Source: Ilumatobacteraceae bacterium
GTDB taxonomy: Bacteria; Actinomycetota; Acidimicrobiia; Acidimicrobiales; Ilumatobacteraceae
Assembly (NCBI GenBank): GCA_009691255.1
Contig: SHUT01000004.1
Location: 1-64,000 of the forward strand
Direction: 5' to 3'
Length of the DNA: 64,000 bases
How positions within the stretch are numbered: position 1 is the first letter of the stretch; the number at the start of each line of letters is the position of its first letter. This document shows positions 34,937 through 43,892 of this stretch, one piece after another. The notes below the pieces were generated by a model that had not been told where the DNA came from, did not search any database, and saw nothing but the letters and a program-made list of their open reading frames with translations. Position numbers and translations under genes: made by a program.

Positions 34937-36553
34937 ATGTTTCGGGACACAGTAATCGTTGCCATTGGAACCGCCGTCTCACGCATAACTGGACTCTTGC
35001 GCATCATTGTGTTTGGGGTGATCATTGGTCAAACTGCATTGGCTGACGCATTTGATGGGGCTAACAACTCCCCTAACTCAATTTATGAACTACTCGTCGG
35101 CGGAGTTCTCGCCGCCGGTCTTGTGCCGCTATTCACACAACTTGCGACCCAAGAAAAAGATTCCGGTGACGACGAAGGCACCCAGTCAGTCGTCACCGTG
35201 TCGCTAATTGCTCTCGTCTTAGCAACCATCGTGTCAATCGCAGCAGCACCACTGATTTTCAGAATGTTCTCGCTGCATCCGAGTGGTTCTGTCAGCGCAT
35301 CTCAGTTTCGACATGTCGGAACCGTCATGACTCGTATTTTTCTGATTCAAATATTTTTCTATGGCTTGACCGCTATAGCAACTGCAATCCTCAACGTTCA
35401 CCGTCGCTTTATGGCTGCAGCATGGGCGCCAGTGCTTTCTAACCTTGTCATTATTTCATCTCTACTCGTAATACCTTTCACCCGCGACGGAACGCCAACT
35501 CTTGACGATGTTCTCAACGACAAAACGTTCTTTTTACTATTAACGCTCGGATCAACTGCCGGCATCGCCGCGATGGCAATTGTGCTCGTGCCTGCGCTCA
35601 GTGCGGCAGGATTCAAGTGGCGTTTTACACCAAACTTTAAGCACCCAGCGGTTCGTTCACTTGCCCGCTTGTCGGCATGGTCAATTGGTTATGTCGTGAC
35701 AAATCAGATCGCTCTAATTGTTATTAAAAATTTGGCCAGACCGGGAAGCGGCAACCAAGATGCATACAGCAAAGCTTTCACTTTCTTTATGTTGCCCCAT
35801 GGTCTGCTGGCTATTTCAATCGCTACGACATTTGTGCCAGAGCTTGCCCGCCGTGCCCACGACTCTGACAAAGATGGTTTTGCAACATGGATGACAAGCG
35901 GGTTGCGCTGGATTGCTTTGCTGACTCTGCCGGCCTCAGTTGGCATACTGATTTTGTCGCACCCCATCGTGAGTGCCTTACTTGAACACGGACACTTTAA
36001 CTCAGCTGCTGCTACCAACACAGCGCGCGCTCTTAGTGGTTTTGCCGTAGGGCTAGTAGGGTTCTCAATTTATATTTTCGCGCTACGTGGTTTTTATGCC
36101 CACCATGACACTCGCACGCCGTTCTTTATTAATATATGCGAGAATGCCGTTAATATCATTCTGGCAATTTTCCTTGTTGATCGACATGGCGTATTGGGTC
36201 TTGGATTGGCTTTTGGCATTGCGTATTCCATCTCGGCTGTAGCATCTCTGTTCATCTTGCATCACCGCTATGCAGCAATAAAGTGGCCATTTTTCCGAAC
36301 GCTCACCTGGCGAGCAGTACTCGCCACTGGCGCCATGGGCGCAGTGCTACAACTAATGCAGGTCAGCCTTGAGTCAATCTCGACGCTCGCCCGCTTTGGT
36401 GAAGTCTTCTTGTGTATTACCGCTGGACTAATTATTTATATCGGTGGTCTTTATGCTCTTCGAGTTTCGGAAATACGCGATCTCCACCGACTCTTTATGG
36501 CGCGCTTAATGGTCACGCAACCACCTGATATCACCAATGACCAAAACCTATAG
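34937..36553 (+). CDS. murJ: Lipid II flippase MurJ
   Basis: 538 residues, about fourteen membrane helices, MATE-like MurJ/MviN family. The N-terminus AIGTAVSRITGLLR followed by ADAFDGANNSPN is the conserved first-helix region; FFLLPHG-type FFMLPHGLLAISIATTFVPELAR and a late FYAHHDTRTPF are also typical. It moves lipid-linked peptidoglycan precursor across the membrane. No long cytoplasmic kinase-like tail as found in mycobacterial MviN. It sits beside the elongation genes (mre, rodA, mrdA) only a few kb away. Leaderless start. Confidence 0.93.
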   Translation: MFRDTVIVAIGTAVSRITGLLRIIVFGVIIGQTALADAFDGANNSPNSIYELLVGGVLAAGLVPLFTQLATQEKDSGDDEGTQSVVTVSLIALVLATIVSIAAAPLIFRMFSLHPSGSVSASQFRHVGTVMTRIFLIQIFFYGLTAIATAILNVHRRFMAAAWAPVLSNLVIISSLLVIPFTRDGTPTLDDVLNDKTFFLLLTLGSTAGIAAMAIVLVPALSAAGFKWRFTPNFKHPAVRSLARLSAWSIGYVVTNQIALIVIKNLARPGSGNQDAYSKAFTFFMLPHGLLAISIATTFVPELARRAHDSDKDGFATWMTSGLRWIALLTLPASVGILILSHPIVSALLEHGHFNSAAATNTARALSGFAVGLVGFSIYIFALRGFYAHHDTRTPFFINICENAVNIILAIFLVDRHGVLGLGLAFGIAYSISAVASLFILHHRYAAIKWPFFRTLTWRAVLATGAMGAVLQLMQVSLESISTLARFGEVFLCITAGLIIYIGGLYALRVSEIRDLHRLFMARLMVTQPPDITNDQNL

Positions 36554-36555
36554 CG

Positions 36556-37641
36556 CTATAAAATAACCAGATCGTCGCGATGCACAACTTCTGTCGAGCC
36601 AAAACTATCGACGTCTGAACTACGTTTGCCCTGACTTTGCTGCACTTGTGTAATAGACATTGCTGCCATGCCACGGGCAATAACAAGACCAGATTGATCG
36701 CGAATTTCAATCGTTGAGCCAGCCATAAAATCTCCCGAAACACCAACCACTCCAGCAGGCAACAGAGACGTACCACGTGAAATCAATGCTTCGCGAGCAC
36801 CTGCATCGACAACAACTGATCCCTCTACTTCTGAGGCAAATGCGATCCAGAGTTTGCGAGCCGATAGTCGACGGTCATGAGGTAAAAACCGCGTACCGAC
36901 TTGGTCGTCACCATTGATGACGCGCGCAATCACATCAGGTGTCTCTGCAGACGCAATGACTGCAACGACACCTGACCACGAGGCAATACGCGCAGCTGCA
37001 ATTTTGGATGCCATGCCACCACTGCCGCGGTCGGTTCCGGATTCCTGGGCGTCAACTTGTAATAGTGGATCCTCGGCGGTGACCACGGAGATTATTTTCG
37101 CCATTGGGTCGGTGTGCGGATTAGCCGTATATAGGCCATCTGTGTCTGTCAACAAAAGCAATACATCTGCCGAAACAAGATGAGAGACCAAAGCAGACAG
37201 ATGATCGTTGTCTCCGTACCTGATTTCGTTGTTTGCAATTGCATCATTTTCATTTACGACAGGGACGCAACCTAACTCTAGAAGCTTGAGCATTGTGTTG
37301 CGCGCATGCAGGTATTGAGTGCGATCTACAAAGTCGTGCGGCACAAGCAAGACTTGGGCCGTTACATGGCCGTGTCGTTTGAACTCTGCTGCATACGCTG
37401 CCATTAACTGTGGTTGCCCAACCGCAGATAAAGCCTGCAGCGAGAGCACATCAGTTGGTCGGCGGTCAAGACTGAGTACAGCGATTCCGAGCGCAACTGC
37501 TCCGGATGTAACCAGGATTATTTCGTGCCCAGCTGTCTTGACTTGTGAAATCTGTTGTGCCATTGCCGCCACGACATCGTGACGCAACACACCAGCGTTA
37601 TTGGTGAGCGACGAGGTTCCAATTTTGACAACAATCTTCAT
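36556..37641 (-). CDS. proB: Glutamate 5-kinase with PUA domain
   Basis: 361 residues. The first step of proline synthesis, phosphorylating glutamate with ATP. N-terminal kinase with KIVVKIGTSSLT, VTSGAVALG and NENDAI; GTDRGSGGMASKI is the later nucleotide/substrate region; the last ~80 residues are a PUA domain. I start at ATG 37641, since the family begins exactly at MKIVVKIGTSS; the open frame reaches 37764 but only inside obg. It is 10 nt after the obg stop, the usual obg-proB order. Regulated by proline feedback in relatives. Stop is 2 nt from the murJ stop. Confidence 0.95.
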   Translation of the reverse strand: MKIVVKIGTSSLTNNAGVLRHDVVAAMAQQISQVKTAGHEIILVTSGAVALGIAVLSLDRRPTDVLSLQALSAVGQPQLMAAYAAEFKRHGHVTAQVLLVPHDFVDRTQYLHARNTMLKLLELGCVPVVNENDAIANNEIRYGDNDHLSALVSHLVSADVLLLLTDTDGLYTANPHTDPMAKIISVVTAEDPLLQVDAQESGTDRGSGGMASKIAAARIASWSGVVAVIASAETPDVIARVINGDDQVGTRFLPHDRRLSARKLWIAFASEVEGSVVVDAGAREALISRGTSLLPAGVVGVSGDFMAGSTIEIRDQSGLVIARGMAAMSITQVQQSQGKRSSDVDSFGSTEVVHRDDLVIL

Positions 37642-37651
37642 CTCTACAGAC

Positions 37652-38902
37652 TCACATATCCGGGATGTATTCGAAACTGAATTCCGCAATCCACACCACA
37701 TCCCCAGCTTTGGCGCCAGCACGAGCAAGGAGTTTGGGCACGCCAAGTTTGGTAAGGCGGTCATCTATGTAGTTGAGCGACTCAGGGCTAGAGACATCGT
37801 TGAGGGCTACTGCGCGTAAAGCCGTTCGGCCAAAAACGCGGAACTCAGCATCGCCAATGCGTTCTACCCAACTACCGTCTGGCTCTGGGCGCATGATGAC
37901 GGTGGCTTCGAAAACTGGTTCTTGGCTACGAGCCTGTTGCACCAAAGTTGCAAGTTTGCCCACAATCACCTGCACGTTGGCACGAGTGATGGCTGACATG
38001 TGTTCGTGGGTCCACTCAGCGATTACATCGGCGCTGACGCTGTCGTCTTTAGTGCCCACGACCAGAGATGGTCTGTCAAGCAGTTCTGGTCGATATTGCC
38101 CAATCTCGTGACGCAAAGTATCGAGTTGTTCTTGAGGAGAAATGGCCTCCATCGAATCAAGATCAATCAGGTAGCACAGCACTCGAGCACGCTCGACATG
38201 ACGCAAAAACTGATGACCCAAGCCGCGGCCTTCGCTTGCACCCTCAATGAGCCCAGGGATGTCTGCCATCACAAATTCAGTTGCACTATCCAAACGCACA
38301 ACACCAAGATGAGGTTCAAGCGTTGTGAAGGGATAATTAGCGATCTTTGGTTTTGCAGCAGATACAACACTAATAAATGTGCTCTTGCCGGCATTAGGAA
38401 ATCCGACGAGCGCAACGTCAGCCATGAGTTTGAGTTCTAGTCTCATCCACCGCTCGGCGCCGTGTTCTCCTTGTTCGGCAAAACTTGGTGCACGTCGGCG
38501 GTTGGTCATGAAACGTGCATTGCCACGTCCGCCACGTCCGCCAGATGCAGCGAGCCATTTGTCTCCATGATTCACTAGATCAGCAAGGATTTCTCCCGTG
38601 TATAGATCTCGAGCAATGGTTCCTTCCGGAACAGCAACTATTAAATCCGCTCCGCGTTTTCCGTGTAAATCTTTTCCTTTTCCGTGCACACCATCTGTAC
38701 CACTGCGGTGCGGATGATCACGAAATGCCAACAGCGATGCTGCGTTGCGATCTGCAACCAGCCAAACGCCTCCGCCTTTGCCACCATCTCCGCCATTTGG
38801 CCCTCCAAAGGCCTCGGGGCCTTCGCGCCGAAAACTCACGCAGCCAGCACCACCGTCTCCGCCTTTTGCATTTAATTGCGCCTCATCGACGAACACACTC
38901 AT
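37652..38902 (-). CDS. obg: GTPase Obg/CgtA with OCT domain
   Basis: 416 residues. N-terminal Gly-rich Obg fold (AKGGDGGAGCVSFRREG), central G domain with GFPNAGKST and DIPGLIEGA, and a C-terminal ~70-residue OCT domain, as in Gram-positive Obg. Essential GTPase in large-subunit ribosome assembly and stress signalling. Start fixed at ATG 38902 by the family N-terminus MSVFVDEAQ and a TAGCCT box 7 nt upstream; the frame open to 39154 is an antisense shadow of dgt. Downstream of rplU-rpmA in function, though dgt is inserted between them on the other strand. Confidence 0.96.
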   Translation of the reverse strand: MSVFVDEAQLNAKGGDGGAGCVSFRREGPEAFGGPNGGDGGKGGGVWLVADRNAASLLAFRDHPHRSGTDGVHGKGKDLHGKRGADLIVAVPEGTIARDLYTGEILADLVNHGDKWLAASGGRGGRGNARFMTNRRRAPSFAEQGEHGAERWMRLELKLMADVALVGFPNAGKSTFISVVSAAKPKIANYPFTTLEPHLGVVRLDSATEFVMADIPGLIEGASEGRGLGHQFLRHVERARVLCYLIDLDSMEAISPQEQLDTLRHEIGQYRPELLDRPSLVVGTKDDSVSADVIAEWTHEHMSAITRANVQVIVGKLATLVQQARSQEPVFEATVIMRPEPDGSWVERIGDAEFRVFGRTALRAVALNDVSSPESLNYIDDRLTKLGVPKLLARAGAKAGDVVWIAEFSFEYIPDM

Positions 38903-38909
38903 ATTTGTC

Positions 38910-38915
38910 AGGCTA
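38910..38915 (-). promoter_or_regulatory. Leaderless -10 box (TAGCCT) of obg
   Basis: TAGCCT on the minus strand ends 7 nt before ATG 38902. It faces the dgt promoter in a 65-bp divergent region. Confidence 0.5.
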
Positions 38916-38955
38916 TCGGTGGCACGGTCTCCGCATCCGTGGTCCAGCCGTGACC

Positions 38956-38961
38956 TATCGT
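38956..38961 (+). promoter_or_regulatory. Leaderless -10 box (TATCGT) of dgt
   Basis: TATCGT ends 6 nt before ATG 38968, with no ribosome binding site. Confidence 0.5.
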
Positions 38962-38967
38962 GCTGAT

Positions 38968-40119
38968 ATGGCAGATAGCGATATTGCTCCCACTGATCAG
39001 ACACAGCGCTCGCGCGATTGGGCAGCCACGATGGCCGGTCACAAGACTCCCGATATTCGCTTGGCGCATGCCGATTCTTGGGCAGGACCTGGCAGCACAG
39101 ACATCGCCGATCGTTTCGCCCGCGAACACTCTGATGCAGGCATCCTCGCCCCACACGCCACTAAGGCCACTGCTTCTGGAACACGAGCGATTGCAGAAGA
39201 GCCAGACCAATACCGCACCTGTTTCGAACGCGACCGCGACCGCATTTTGCATGCGTCTGCGTTTCGTCGCCTCTCGGGCAAAACTCAAGTGTTCGTCTTC
39301 CCGCATGACCATCAACGCACTCGCCTCACGCATGCACTTGAAGTCGCTCAAGTAGCCGTATCAGTAGCTCGTGCTTTGCGACTTAATGTGGCTCTCACCG
39401 AGGCAATTGCGCTAGGTCATGACTGTGGGCACGGCCCCGGAGGACATGCCAGCGAAGACGCCCTCTCGCCCTACATTGACGGCGGTTACGACCATGCCGT
39501 CTGGGGCTCAGACGTTGTGCTGCAGCCACTCAATTTATGTGCGCAAACATTGGATGGCATCCGCAATCACAGTTGGTCGCGTCCAGCTCCAAGTACGCCT
39601 GAAGGAGAAGTCGTCAGTTGGGCAGATCGCATTGCCTATGTCTGTCATGACTTTGAAGACTCCGTTGCTGCCGGACTCGTCACCCCCCAACAGCTTCCCG
39701 ACATCGTGCGTACGCGTTGTGGTGTCAGTCGCAGTCGACAACTGCACACTTTCATTAATTCTATGATCGAGGTTACTGCTGCTACTGGTCGCATCGGTAT
39801 GGTCCCAGACACAGCCGACGCGCTTGGTGCATTTCGACAATTCAATTACGACCAGGTCTATTTGCGCCCAGATTCGCTGGTGCAGGCACAGGCAGTTATT
39901 GACTTATTGCGCTCTTTGGTTGACCATTTCGCATCTCACCCGCGTGACCTGCCAGATGCAGCCGACTTTTCACCTGCAGACCCCAACAGTGTTCTGGCTG
40001 TGCGCAATGCGGTCACTTACGTTGGCGGAATGACCGATCGTTTCGCGTGTCGACAAGCAATAACTTTCCTTAACTATGACACTTCCAAATTGCCTCAGGG
40101 CATCGATACAACGATGTAG
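38968..40119 (+). CDS. dgt: HD-domain dGTP triphosphohydrolase-like protein
   Basis: 383 residues, Dgt/YfbR-like HD phosphohydrolase. HD motif residues in RLTHALEVAQ and GHDCGHGPGGH, with VVSWADRIAYVCHD carrying the distal Asp; RFRRLSGKTQVF-like AFRRLSGKTQVFVF is the dGTPase N-terminal signature. It hydrolyses dNTPs to deoxynucleoside and triphosphate, controlling the nucleotide pool. Start at ATG 38968 fits the leaderless box; the frame open to 38515 is the antisense shadow of obg. It interrupts the usual rpmA-obg adjacency, which is noteworthy. Confidence 0.9.
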   Translation: MADSDIAPTDQTQRSRDWAATMAGHKTPDIRLAHADSWAGPGSTDIADRFAREHSDAGILAPHATKATASGTRAIAEEPDQYRTCFERDRDRILHASAFRRLSGKTQVFVFPHDHQRTRLTHALEVAQVAVSVARALRLNVALTEAIALGHDCGHGPGGHASEDALSPYIDGGYDHAVWGSDVVLQPLNLCAQTLDGIRNHSWSRPAPSTPEGEVVSWADRIAYVCHDFEDSVAAGLVTPQQLPDIVRTRCGVSRSRQLHTFINSMIEVTAATGRIGMVPDTADALGAFRQFNYDQVYLRPDSLVQAQAVIDLLRSLVDHFASHPRDLPDAADFSPADPNSVLAVRNAVTYVGGMTDRFACRQAITFLNYDTSKLPQGIDTTM

Positions 40120-40171
40120 CTAATGCCTGACTTGCCACCGGTCTAAGCCAACTGATATCTAGTGGAACTAG

Positions 40172-40426
40172 TTAGACAAATGGGAGTACGTCGACAACTT
40201 TACGACCACGACGCTCGCCCCATTTAACGTTGCCCGCAACAAGTGCAAACAATGTGTCGTCTTTGCCTTTGCCCACGTTTTTTCCGGGATGCACTGTTGT
40301 TCCACGCTGACGAACAAGAATTGTTCCGGCATTGATGCTGGTTCCGTCAAAAACCTTCACTCCCAAACGCTGTGCATTTGAGTCACGGCCGTTTCGCGTA
40401 GAGCCGCCGCCTTTAGTCTTGGACAT
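40172..40426 (-). CDS. rpmA: 50S ribosomal protein L27
   Basis: 84 residues, N-terminal [20 protein letters not shown] and central [16 protein letters not shown], a textbook L27. It lies in the large subunit near the peptidyl-transferase centre. No long pre-sequence before the Gly cluster, so no Prp-type cleavage is needed. It is 6 nt after rplU, the standard pair. Confidence 0.97.
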   Translation of the reverse strand: MSKTKGGGSTRNGRDSNAQRLGVKVFDGTSINAGTILVRQRGTTVHPGKNVGKGKDDTLFALVAGNVKWGERRGRKVVDVLPFV

Positions 40427-40432
40427 CTGGTG

Positions 40433-40744
40433 TCAGCCTTTCAGGATCGAAGTAATTTCGACGACAGAATATTGTTGACGATGTCCGTAGCGACGATGAT
40501 GGTTGGTGCGGCGCTTGTATGTGAAACCGTCAATTTTAGGACCCTTGGCAGTGCCGACAACACGACCGGTGACTGACGCACCTTTGAGCTGTTCTGGTGT
40601 TGCAAGGATGGCATCGCCGTCAACGAGCATGATTGGTCGAAGCGATACTTCGGTGCCATCTTCAACGTGCAACAGTTCAACCTGAACTTGTTGCCCTTGG
40701 GCTACTTTTTCTTGCTTGCCACCTGAGGCGATTACTGCGTACAT
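40433..40744 (-). CDS. rplU: 50S ribosomal protein L21
   Basis: 103 residues; MYAVIASGGKQEKV at the start and the C-terminal RRTNHHRRYGHRQQYSVVEI (KRR..RRxGHRQ family signature) identify L21, which binds 23S rRNA. Upstream are 92 nt to the rng stop, without a Shine-Dalgarno near the ATG; a TAAAAT box ends only 4 nt before the start. Operon with rpmA. Confidence 0.97.
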   Translation of the reverse strand: MYAVIASGGKQEKVAQGQQVQVELLHVEDGTEVSLRPIMLVDGDAILATPEQLKGASVTGRVVGTAKGPKIDGFTYKRRTNHHRRYGHRQQYSVVEITSILKG

Positions 40745-40836
40745 AACGATTTTAAACTCTATCTCTCTAATTGATGAAATGACAATCGCCAGTTCACTGG
40801 ATTTGGGTATTTTCTTGGCATTTCCGGAGCGTGATT

Positions 40837-42630
40837 CTAGTTCAGAAGCTCAAAATCCACCTTGACACCGCGTCCTTCGCAGTCGGGGCAAGGTTCGGTG
40901 AACGAATTCAGCAAGCCCTCTCCGATGCGTTTGCGGGTCATTTCTACGAGGCCGAGTTCAGAGATATCAAAGACTTGAGTACGGGTTTTGTCCCTGCTTA
41001 GTGCCGCCTTAAATGACTCCAGCACCTTTTTACGATTGTCCTTGATCTCCATGTCAATGAAGTCAATAACAATGATTCCGCCAATATCTCGGAGGCGCAA
41101 TTGGTGCGCGACTTCTTCTGCTGCTTCTAGGTTGTTGCGAAAGACAGTTTCTTCAAGATTGGTTGTGCCGACATTTTTACCAGTGTTGACGTCAATCACA
41201 GTTAAAGCCTCAGTGTGTTCAATAATTAGCGAACCGCCAGATGGCAACCACACTTTTCGGTCAAGAGCCTTGTGTAGTTGTTCGTGTACATGGTGCGTCT
41301 CAAACAGCGACAGTGTTTCAGCATCGGCATCGTAGTACTCGATGCGGTCGGCAAGTTCTGGGTTAAATGCCCCGACATAACCCTTGACGTCTTCGTATAG
41401 TCGACGATCGTCGATGATGACTCCTCGATGTTCTGCGGTGAACTCCTCGCGTATCACCCGCACCGCAAGTTCTGGCTCACGATAGAGCAACGTAGGACCC
41501 TTGGCATTCTTGGCTTTGTCTTCAATGATGTTCCATTGCTCAACAAGACGCGTCATGTCGGCGGTCAATTCTTGCTCCGTTGCATGCTCTGCTGCGGTAC
41601 GCAAAATAACACCGTGTTCTTCGGGCTTGACACGATCAAGAATGGACCGCAATCGACGACGTTCAGATTCTGGCAGTCTCTTGGAAATGCCAAATGCCTT
41701 GCTGTTGGGAATTAGCACAACAAACCGACCAGGCAAAGATACTTCTTGAGTCAATCTTGCGCCTTTTGCAGCAATCGGATTTTTTGTGACCTGACACAGA
41801 ATCAACTGGCTTGACCGCAGGATTTGTTCGATTCTGGCTTCGGGGGCTCCTTCGACGTCCTCATGCTCAAACTGCACGTCCCCGCGATATAACACTGCAT
41901 TCTTGGGGGTTGCAATATCGACAAATGCCGCTTCCATTCCCGGCAAAACATTTTGCACACGCCCGAGATAAATATTGCCGTGAATCTGAGCCACGTCATC
42001 TGCTGGCCTACTGACGTAGTGCTCAATCAAACTGCGTCCTTCAAGGACTGCAACTTGAGTGATGCCACCGCGCACTTGTACGCACATGAAATAGCGGCCC
42101 ACAGGACGACCATTTCGCTCGCGACCGCGACGTCTTTCAATGATGCTGGCATCGGTCTCGATGGTGGTCTTCTTGGGCGCTGAGATAGAACCAGTTCGGT
42201 TGCGATTGCGTCCGCCCCTGCGATTTCGTTTCTTTGCTGAACTTACTGGAGAATCATCAGTGGTAGTGGCTGGGTTGCCCTGTGGGTTGGAACCGCGAGA
42301 CTGCCCAGGCTGGGTAACCGCTGCACGCGGCGCTGGCCGGGTGTCTCCAATTTGGGGACGACGAACAAGGGCCTGTTGGGCAACTTCTGGGTCTTGCACG
42401 CGACCTTCATGAGGGGGGTCTGGCAACTCGCTGGGATTGATGGTTTCTTGTGGGGAATCATCTGATTCATCGAAGAATTCATCTTCGTTTAAAGAAACGC
42501 CATCAACAACTAGTCTCTTTGTGCGATTTTTACCGCCTCGCGATCCGCGACGACGCTTTTGTGCTGGTGTAGCACCGCTTCCGGTGTCCATTCGTAATCC
42601 CTTCCCACGTCGCACCAACCGGCGCGCCAT
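40837..42630 (-). CDS. rng: Ribonuclease E/G family endoribonuclease
   Basis: 597 residues. The first ~170 are basic, low-complexity and probably disordered (KRRRGSRGGKNRTKR, RRGGRNRNR), typical of actinobacterial RNase E/G. Then an S1 domain (GNIYLGRVQNVLPGMEAAFVDI), the DNase-I-like catalytic part with VIDVNTGK and DFIDMEIKDNR (metal Asp residues), and a Zn-link CPDCEGRG near the end. There is almost no C-terminal tail, so degradosome contacts must come from the N-terminal extension. It cleaves single-stranded RNA in mRNA decay and rRNA maturation. Between rodA and rplU as in other actinobacteria. Confidence 0.94.
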   Translation of the reverse strand: MARRLVRRGKGLRMDTGSGATPAQKRRRGSRGGKNRTKRLVVDGVSLNEDEFFDESDDSPQETINPSELPDPPHEGRVQDPEVAQQALVRRPQIGDTRPAPRAAVTQPGQSRGSNPQGNPATTTDDSPVSSAKKRNRRGGRNRNRTGSISAPKKTTIETDASIIERRRGRERNGRPVGRYFMCVQVRGGITQVAVLEGRSLIEHYVSRPADDVAQIHGNIYLGRVQNVLPGMEAAFVDIATPKNAVLYRGDVQFEHEDVEGAPEARIEQILRSSQLILCQVTKNPIAAKGARLTQEVSLPGRFVVLIPNSKAFGISKRLPESERRRLRSILDRVKPEEHGVILRTAAEHATEQELTADMTRLVEQWNIIEDKAKNAKGPTLLYREPELAVRVIREEFTAEHRGVIIDDRRLYEDVKGYVGAFNPELADRIEYYDADAETLSLFETHHVHEQLHKALDRKVWLPSGGSLIIEHTEALTVIDVNTGKNVGTTNLEETVFRNNLEAAEEVAHQLRLRDIGGIIVIDFIDMEIKDNRKKVLESFKAALSRDKTRTQVFDISELGLVEMTRKRIGEGLLNSFTEPCPDCEGRGVKVDFELLN

Positions 42631-42716
42631 GCTGGGTGGGTGGCAGCCAAAGCGGCGCCACTACCCAAACGATCGATAGGACCTTGTTGTCCTTAGCGAA
42701 GAGTTTACTGACGCCG

Positions 42717-43892
42717 TTAGCGAAAACGGCGCATATGCACGTTCTGGACGATCCCCACCATGATCGCAAATGCCACCGTGTGGGAGCCGCCGTAACTGAC
42801 AAAAGGCAGTGGAACCCCAGTAACTGGCATTAATCCCATCGTCATCCCTATATTTTGAAAAGCCTGCCACAGAATCATCGTAAAAACGCCTGCACACAAG
42901 AAACGCCCGAAGCGATCCTTGGCCATCTGGGCGATACGTAAAACTCGCCACAAAATGACTCCCAAAATTGCCAGGACGACGAGGCATCCAAGGAGGCCGA
43001 ACTGCTCTCCAATTGCCGAGAAAACAAAATCAGTGGACTGCACCGGGATGAACGCTCCATTGGTCAGGGGACCCTTGAGGTATCCCTTGCCAAAAACTCC
43101 CCCATTAGCAACGGCTCGTTTGGCAAAACGCACTTGATACACAATCGTTTGCAATCGACTCTCGTCAGAGTTCTGATTAAAGAAAGCCGTGATTCGGCGG
43201 AGTTGATAGTTGCTCACCACGCCAGCCGCAACGGCACCAGATATAGATACAACAGCAAGGCTCGTAACAAAAATAATATTGCGCATTCTGGCTCCGGCTA
43301 CCAACATCACCCCCATCGCACACGCGACCAACACAGACGCTGAGCCCAGATCGGGTTCAACCGTAATGAGTGCTGCAGGAATTCCGACCAACATTAATCC
43401 CTGAATAAATCGCTCGTACGAGACAGAATCTGAGTCGTCGTCGGCTAAAAATCCAGCCAACATCAGCAGCGTTGCCACCTTGGCAAATTCCGACGGCTGC
43501 AATGAAACTGGACCAAAATTAAATGCGAGTCGGGCTCCACCAGTCGCAGCCCCCGCAACAAGAACCAGAACAAGTAAAATCATTATCCCGACATAAAACA
43601 AACTCGCATTGCCACGTATTTGACCCCCGTAATCAAGTGACATCACAAAGGTTAAAATCGCTGCCGCAAAGATGACAAAGATGATCTGTCGTTGGAGGAA
43701 ATAAAATGGGTCAGCACCTCTGTTCAGCAACCGTGGACGAGTAGCTGAATACACAATGACTGCACCGATCGTGGTTTGAGCAATAACCGCCACCATCAAC
43801 ACCCAGTCAATGTTGCGACTAGGATCACCGTAACTTCGGCGGACATTGCCAAGGCCCGAGTCTGCTGATCGTTCAAAAAGTGCAAAAGCCAT
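42717..43892 (-). CDS. rodA: RodA peptidoglycan glycosyltransferase (SEDS)
   Basis: 391 residues, about ten helices, SEDS family. It polymerises lipid II glycan strands for cell elongation together with PBP2. Seen: IDWVLMVAVIAQ at the first helix, SLQPSEFAKVATLLM, TVEPDLGSASVL, and C-terminal GVPLPFVSYGGSH. The start ATG overlaps the mrdA stop (TAATG), so synthesis is coupled one-to-one with its transpeptidase partner. Shorter than Mycobacterium RodA. Confidence 0.95.
   Translation of the reverse strand: MAFALFERSADSGLGNVRRSYGDPSRNIDWVLMVAVIAQTTIGAVIVYSATRPRLLNRGADPFYFLQRQIIFVIFAAAILTFVMSLDYGGQIRGNASLFYVGIMILLVLVLVAGAATGGARLAFNFGPVSLQPSEFAKVATLLMLAGFLADDDSDSVSYERFIQGLMLVGIPAALITVEPDLGSASVLVACAMGVMLVAGARMRNIIFVTSLAVVSISGAVAAGVVSNYQLRRITAFFNQNSDESRLQTIVYQVRFAKRAVANGGVFGKGYLKGPLTNGAFIPVQSTDFVFSAIGEQFGLLGCLVVLAILGVILWRVLRIAQMAKDRFGRFLCAGVFTMILWQAFQNIGMTMGLMPVTGVPLPFVSYGGSHTVAFAIMVGIVQNVHMRRFR

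Noticed and set aside
37642-37764. Longer ProB N-terminus
   Set aside because: The extra residues are the antisense-free shadow of obg in another frame; ProB families begin at MKIVVKIG.
38515-38967. Longer dGTPase N-terminus through obg
   Set aside because: It is the mirror of obg coding sequence, full of His/Arg/Pro, and a leaderless start exists at 38968.
40159-40171. CTAGT-GGA-ACTAG hairpin between dgt and rpmA as a terminator
   Set aside because: Only five AT-rich pairs and no T run; too weak to claim.
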